Assembly (NCBI RefSeq): GCF_002943415.1
Contig: NZ_PTQZ01000016.1
Span: 2,962 to 13,989 of the forward strand
Reading direction: 5' to 3'
Source of the DNA: Amnimonas aquatica
Lineage (GTDB): Bacteria; Pseudomonadota; Gammaproteobacteria; Pseudomonadales; Moraxellaceae
Length of the DNA stretch: 11,028 nt
In this document: positions 8,907-11,028 of the stretch, piece after piece
How positions within the stretch are numbered: the first letter of the stretch is position 1
Layout: every line of letters starts with the position of its first letter
Notes under the pieces: generated by a model
Databases searched by the model: none
Told to the model about the DNA's origin: nothing
What the model saw: the letters and a program-made list of their open reading frames with translations, nothing else
Made by a program: the position numbers and the translations under genes

Positions 8907-8937
8907 TGATTTGAAAGTAATTATCACTACCAAATCA
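8907..8937. promoter_or_regulatory. 31-bp imperfect palindrome containing a Fur-box-like site, upstream of sdhC
   Basis: On the minus strand, TGATTTG (8937-8931) and CAAATCA (8913-8907) are perfect 7-bp inverted repeats flanking AGTGAT-A-ATTACT. Of 15 symmetric position pairs 12 match. Within it, positions 8931-8913 agree at 14 of 19 positions with the Fur-box consensus GATAATGATAATCATTATC by my count, and TGATAAT-T-ACTTTCA fits 12 of 14 positions of the 7-1-7 form. It lies about 65-95 bp before the sdhC start, just downstream of the candidate sdhC promoter, where a bound protein would be expected to block transcription. Fur as the binder is inference; another regulator or an RNA hairpin is possible. 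Confidence 0.5.
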
Positions 8938-8960
8938 GCGCCCTTCCGGATTGCCGCGAG

Positions 8961-8989
8961 AGTATAATCCCGCACAATGCGTAATACAA
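8961..8989 (-). promoter_or_regulatory. Candidate sdhC promoter
   Basis: On the minus strand TTGTAT (8989-8984) and TATACT (8966-8961) are spaced by 17 bases. The -10 is good (5 of 6) and the -35 poor (3 of 6), as in many regulated promoters. The start of transcription would fall near 8954, giving a leader of about 113 bases that includes the palindrome at 8907-8937. Confidence 0.45.
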
Positions 8990-9086
8990 ACCGCAAGATG
9001 GCAGAAATGCGGCCGAAATGTACTTTAGGGCACATCTCTTGCTAGTACTTATGTCGAATGCGGTGATGCCAGGCACATTACATTCA

Positions 9087-9114
9087 TTGACAATTCCGGC
9101 TTGTGATTTAAGCT
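9087..9114 (+). promoter_or_regulatory. Candidate gltA promoter
   Basis: A perfect -35 TTGACA (9087-9092) is followed after 16 bases by a weak -10, TAAGCT (9109-9114, 3 of 6). No better pair was seen between here and gltA. The predicted transcript has a leader of about 130 bases. The rest of the divergent region between 8990 and 9086 shows no further clear element. Confidence 0.4.
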
Positions 9115-9162
9115 ACCCGCGCTTCCAATCGGACCGCCCGATCGCCGTCCTTACCCGGAGCC

Positions 9163-9183
9163 CGGGGACTCTCTTGGTCCCCG
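9163..9183 (+). other. Stem-loop in gltA leader
   Basis: CGGGGAC (9163-9169) and GTCCCCG (9177-9183) form a perfect 7-bp stem with loop TCTCTTG. It lies in the predicted 5' untranslated region, ending about 60 bases before the ribosome site. No T-tract follows, so it is not a terminator. Role unknown. Confidence 0.4.
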
Positions 9184-9254
9184 CCCGAGCACCGGACACC
9201 ACCGACGGCACGGCAGGCCCCTCTGAGCGCTGAACCCTCTTCAGGAGACCGTAG

Positions 9255-10532
9255 ATGACGGCCAAGAACGCGACGCTGACCATTGGCGATGAAACCCTGT
9301 CCCTGCCGGTGACCTCCGGTACCCTCGGCCCTGATGTCATCGACGTCAAGGACGTGCTGGCCAAGGGCTATTTCACGTACGACCCGGGCTTCATGGCCAC
9401 CTCGGCCTGCGAATCGAAGATCACCTTCATCGACGGCGACCAGGGCATCCTGCTGCACCGCGGCTACCCGATCGGCCAGCTGGCCGAACAGGCCGAATAC
9501 CTCGAGGTCTGCTACCTGCTGCTCAACGGCGAGCTGCCGAACGCCGAGCAGAAGGCCGAGTTCGCCAAGCTGATCAACAGCCACACCATGGTCAACGACC
9601 AGCTGCGCAAGTTCTTCGAAGGCTTCCGCCGTGACGCCCACCCGATGGCCATCATGTGCGGCGTGGTCGGCGCCCTCTCCGCCTTCTACCACGACAACCT
9701 CGACGTCAACGACTCCAAGCACCGCGAAATCACCGCCATCCGCCTGATCGCCAAGATCCCGACCATCGCCGCGATGAGCTACAAGTACACTGTCGGCCAG
9801 CCGTTCGTGTACCCGCGCAACGACCTGGGCTACGCCGAGAACTTCCTGCACATGATGTTCTCCGTGCCGGCCGACCCGAACTACAAGGTCAACCCGGTGC
9901 TGGCCAAGGCCATGGACCGCATCTTCACGCTGCACGCCGACCATGAGCAGAACGCCTCGACCTCGACCGTGCGCCTGGCCGGCTCCACCGGCGCCAACCC
10001 GTACGCCTGCATCTCCGCCGGCATCGCCGCCCTCTGGGGCCCGGCGCACGGCGGCGCCAACGAAGCCGTGCTGAAGATGCTCGACGAGATCGGCACGGTC
10101 GAGAACGTCGCCGGCTTCATGGAAAAGGTGAAGACCAAGGAAGTGAAGCTGATGGGCTTCGGCCACCGCGTCTACAAGAACTTCGACCCGCGCGCCAAGG
10201 TCATGAAGCAGACCTGCGACGAAGTCCTCGCCGCCCTCGGCATCAACGACCCGCAGCTGGCACTGGCCATGGAGCTGGAGCGCATCGCCCTGAGCGACCC
10301 GTACTTCGTCGAACGCAAGCTGTACCCGAACGTCGACTTCTACTCGGGCATCATCCTCAAGGCCATTGGCATTCCGACCGCCATGTTCACCGTGATCTTC
10401 GCCCTCGCCCGCACCGTCGGCTGGATCTCGCACTGGCTGGAAATGCACAGCGCCTCGTACAAGATCGGCCGTCCGCGCCAGCTCTACACGGGCTACACCC
10501 AGCGCGACTTCGTGCCGGTGGACAAGCGCTGA
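9255..10532 (+). CDS. gltA: Citrate synthase (type II, hexameric)
   Basis: Condenses acetyl-CoA and oxaloacetate to citrate, the entry step of the TCA cycle, in the cytoplasm. The 425-aa length and sequence fit the gram-negative type II enzyme. The catalytic triad is visible: H265 in [12 protein letters not shown]304 in [14 protein letters not shown] and D361 in PNVDFYSGI. Other family segments include [14 protein letters not shown] (227-240) and the C-terminal RPRQLYTGY (406-414). Residue 206 is Ala (MMFSVPADP), where E. coli GltA, as I recall, has the reactive Cys linked to its NADH-binding region. The ATG at 9255 follows an ideal ribosome site, AGGAGA at 9243-9248. It is divergent from sdhCDAB and monocistronic, ending 27 bp before a strong bidirectional terminator. 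Confidence 0.98.
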   Translation: MTAKNATLTIGDETLSLPVTSGTLGPDVIDVKDVLAKGYFTYDPGFMATSACESKITFIDGDQGILLHRGYPIGQLAEQAEYLEVCYLLLNGELPNAEQKAEFAKLINSHTMVNDQLRKFFEGFRRDAHPMAIMCGVVGALSAFYHDNLDVNDSKHREITAIRLIAKIPTIAAMSYKYTVGQPFVYPRNDLGYAENFLHMMFSVPADPNYKVNPVLAKAMDRIFTLHADHEQNASTSTVRLAGSTGANPYACISAGIAALWGPAHGGANEAVLKMLDEIGTVENVAGFMEKVKTKEVKLMGFGHRVYKNFDPRAKVMKQTCDEVLAALGINDPQLALAMELERIALSDPYFVERKLYPNVDFYSGIILKAIGIPTAMFTVIFALARTVGWISHWLEMHSASYKIGRPRQLYTGYTQRDFVPVDKR

Positions 10533-10559
10533 GCATCAGCCGGCTGCCACGCCGCATAC

Positions 10560-10593
10560 AAAGAAAAGGCCGCCCTCGGGCGGCCTTTTCTTT
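10560..10593. terminator. Bidirectional terminator between gltA and bfd
   Basis: Fifteen-base perfect inverted repeat, arms AAAGAAAAGGCCGCC (10560-10574) and GGCGGCCTTTTCTTT (10579-10593), around a CTCG tetraloop. The GC core with an A-tract on one side and a T-tract on the other makes it a Rho-independent terminator on both strands. It serves gltA on the plus strand, 27 bp after its stop, and can stop convergent bfd transcripts on the minus strand. Confidence 0.92.
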
Positions 10594-10750
10594 ATCCGGC
10601 ACCTCGGCCGACCGGCGCCCGGTGCGCGCAAGCACGACCGCGGCCTGTCCGGGCACGCACAAGGCGTCGCGAAGGACGGGCTGGACTGCATCGAAAGAGC
10701 GGGAGGTTTCGCGACGGACCGCCCGCCAAGGAGCGGCCGGGACAGCGGTG
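10594..10750. other. Non-coding stretch downstream of bfd
   Basis: No credible gene. It contains a 9-bp perfect inverted repeat, CGTCGCGAA (10665-10673) and TTCGCGACG (10708-10716), separated by 34 bases, which on the minus strand starts 34 bases after the bfd stop. No T-tract is attached. On the minus strand this would be the 3' untranslated region of bfd, ahead of the shared terminator. Confidence 0.4.
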
Positions 10751-10969
10751 TCAGACCGCCGGATGCCAGAGCTGGGCCGATGCGGTGACGCGGGCGGTGG
10801 CATCGGAGGACAGGGCCTCCTGCCAGGTGTCTTCGGCGTATTCGCGGCAGGCGCCGCAGCAGGTGGAAACGCCGGTACGCTGCTGCAGCTCCTCGAAGCT
10901 GGACACGCCGTCACGCGCGGCCTGGCGAATGGCGCGATCGGTGACTCCGTGGCACAGACAGACGTACAT
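10751..10969 (-). CDS. bfd: Bacterioferritin-associated ferredoxin
   Basis: Small [2Fe-2S] protein that docks on bacterioferritin and delivers electrons to release stored iron. The 72-aa product begins MYVCLCHGVTDRAIRQAARD, almost the family signature. The four cluster ligands are C4, C6, C38 and C41 (CLC and CCGAC; C37 is an extra neighbour), arranged as in E. coli Bfd. The start at 10969 is preferred over an upstream ATG at 11026 because it matches the family N-terminus, has GGGGG about 8 bases upstream, and lies downstream of the promoter. The C-terminal tail after residue 55 is poorly conserved, as is normal. It is convergent with gltA and shares its terminator. No bacterioferritin gene is in the window. 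Confidence 0.93.
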   Translation of the reverse strand: MYVCLCHGVTDRAIRQAARDGVSSFEELQQRTGVSTCCGACREYAEDTWQEALSSDATARVTASAQLWHPAV

Positions 10970-10996
10970 TGAAGAACCCCCTGCGGATGTGCCCAC

Positions 10997-11026
10997 ATTA
11001 TAAATAAGACAAATTCGTATTTTCAA
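10997..11026 (-). promoter_or_regulatory. bfd promoter with dyad in the spacer
   Basis: On the minus strand TTGAAA (11026-11021; 5 of 6) and a perfect TATAAT (11002-10997) are spaced by 18 bases, 28 bases upstream of the bfd ATG. The spacer carries a 19-bp interrupted dyad, AATACGA-N5-TCTTATT (11021-11003; 6 of 7 arm positions match). A repressor site here would fit iron-controlled expression, but its match to the Fur consensus is weak (9 of 19 by my count). Confidence 0.65.
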
Positions 11027-11028
11027 GA

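Noticed and set aside
8963..8968. Perfect plus-strand TATAAT as a gltA -10
   Set aside because: It is the complement of the overlapping minus-strand -10 region and has no -35 at 16-18 bp; the TTGACA at 9087 is nearer gltA.
9102..9117. TGTGA half-site suggesting a CRP box at gltA
   Set aside because: The second half-site is not recognisable (CTACC in place of TCACA).
9018..9233. 71-codon plus-strand open frame ending 21 bp before gltA, possible leader peptide
   Set aside because: No ribosome site precedes its ATG, it runs through the candidate gltA promoter, and the product resembles nothing known.
9108..10448. 446-codon minus-strand open frame antisense to gltA
   Set aside because: Shadow of the citrate synthase frame, rich in Val, Asp, Gly and His, without a recognisable domain.

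Overview
The window is a high-GC segment of a gammaproteobacterial chromosome carrying the central TCA-cycle locus. Gene order and protein sequences resemble the Pseudomonas/Halomonas-type arrangement: gltA is divergent from sdhCDAB, and sucA-sucB-lpd follows on the same strand as sdh. SdhA (590 aa), SdhB (235 aa), SucA (946 aa) and the Lpd N-terminus look most like the Pseudomonas proteins as I remember them. No species can be fixed from sequence alone. No mobile element, CRISPR array, tRNA or rRNA was seen, and all genes have similar high-GC composition.

Layout from left to right. Positions 1-974 (minus) hold the first 324 codons of dihydrolipoyl dehydrogenase (lpd), cut by the window edge. 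A 144-bp spacer with three strong hairpins separates it from sucB (1119-2309, minus), which lies 26 bp after sucA (2336-5176, minus). A 412-bp non-coding stretch (5177-5588) holds the sucA leader, with several dyads, and the sdhB-distal tandem hairpin/terminator. The tight sdhCDAB operon (8841 down to 5589, minus) comes next. A 413-bp divergent intergenic region (8842-9254) carries candidate sdhC and gltA promoters and a striking 31-bp imperfect palindrome that contains a Fur-box-like 19-mer. gltA (9255-10532, plus) ends at a 15-bp perfect bidirectional terminator. A small bacterioferritin-associated ferredoxin gene (bfd, 10751-10969, minus) with its own near-consensus promoter closes the window.

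The genes form one metabolic unit. Citrate synthase admits acetyl-CoA to the cycle. The 2-oxoglutarate dehydrogenase complex (SucA E1, SucB E2, Lpd E3) makes succinyl-CoA. Succinate dehydrogenase (SdhCDAB, complex II) oxidises succinate and reduces quinone in the inner membrane. Bfd releases iron from bacterioferritin, and SdhB and the SdhCD heme are iron consumers, so an iron-related operator at sdhC would fit; that link is inference.

The coding content is ordinary and well conserved. The points worth a second look are non-coding: the sdhC palindrome, the hairpin series between sucB and lpd, the terminator that appears to split sdhCDAB from sucAB, and the dyads in the sucA leader. I found no sign of a previously undescribed protein system.
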